Part shown: piece after piece, positions 5,849 through 5,920 of the stretch
Layout: each line of letters opens with the position of its first letter
How positions within the stretch are numbered: the first letter of the stretch is position 1
Source of the DNA: Myxococcales bacterium
GTDB lineage: Bacteria > Myxococcota > Polyangia > Polyangiales > Polyangiaceae
Reading direction: 5' to 3'
Length of the DNA: 5,920 bases
Assembly (NCBI GenBank): GCA_020430865.1
Contig: JAGQIY010001100.1
Location: forward strand, 1 to 5,920
Notes under the pieces: model-generated
What the model was told of the DNA's origin: nothing
The model's input: only the letters and a program-made list of their open reading frames with translations
Databases searched by the model: none
Translations under genes and position numbers: made by a program

Positions 5849-5920
5849 TTCGCCGCGTCGTACTCGGAACTGGAATCATTGCCGTGGGCGTGGCGTTGGC
5901 GTCGCCCGATGCGCGCGCGC
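5845..5920 (+). CDS. Start of a third exported protein (3' partial, only 25 residues in window)
   Basis: The ATG overlaps the lipoprotein gene's TGA as ATGA, a typical translational-coupling arrangement, and has a good GGAGGG site. The 25 visible residues form a signal peptide: Arg3-Arg4, a hydrophobic core (VVLGTGIIAVGVALA) and a likely signal-peptidase I site after A-R-A at 23-25. No Cys is present, so it is probably not a lipoprotein. The RRVVLG start is faintly like a twin-arginine signal but lacks the preceding Ser/Thr and the usual Phe-Leu. The mature protein is outside the window, so its function cannot be judged. Its linkage suggests it acts with the two upstream exported proteins. 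Confidence 0.85.
   Translation, partial: MIRRVVLGTGIIAVGVALASPDARA

Overview
The window holds three genes, all on the + strand and packed end to end. Together they look like part of one operon for secreted or surface proteins. The likely source is a myxobacterium-type organism (Myxococcota, probably Polyangiales-like). The grounds are the high GC content, a four-cysteine DUF4215/myxo-disulfide repeat of the CGDG...EECDDG...C...C type, and a lipoprotein whose anchor is followed by a Gly/Ser/Ala tract and then an Ala/Asp tract. This taxonomic call is an inference.

Bases 2-4144 are the 3' part of a very large gene of at least 1380 codons, whose true start lies before the window. Its N-terminal ~545 residues are Cys-bearing and unrecognised. 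A long Cys-free helical section with coiled-coil character follows, interrupted by a Gly/Ala hydrophobic segment. Next come a galactose-binding-like beta-sandwich split by a Pro/Gly linker and a C-terminal beta domain. The order of long helices, Gly/Ala segment, Tyr/Ala-rich helix, SLRD motif and C-terminal beta domain ending in EDVQFVLEYRYW resembles the C-terminal half of Tc toxin A subunits (pore helices plus TcB-binding domain). That likeness was judged by eye from memory of the family.

Bases 4151-5848 encode a 565-residue lipoprotein. It has a signal peptide with Cys28, a low-complexity stalk, one myxo-disulfide repeat and seven copies of a beta-propeller-like motif. It starts 6 bases after the first gene's stop. 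A strong hairpin, with 17 continuous pairs if G-U pairs count, lies in its signal-peptide codons.

Bases 5845-5920 are the start of a third gene, joined to the lipoprotein gene by an ATGA overlap and opening with a signal peptide.

How the genes work together is not known. The arrangement suggests a large secreted TcA-related protein co-expressed with a membrane-anchored propeller protein that might hold or cap it. No TcB/TcC (Rhs-type) gene is visible. There are no RNA genes, mobile elements or CRISPR arrays, and no gap above 10 bases between genes.
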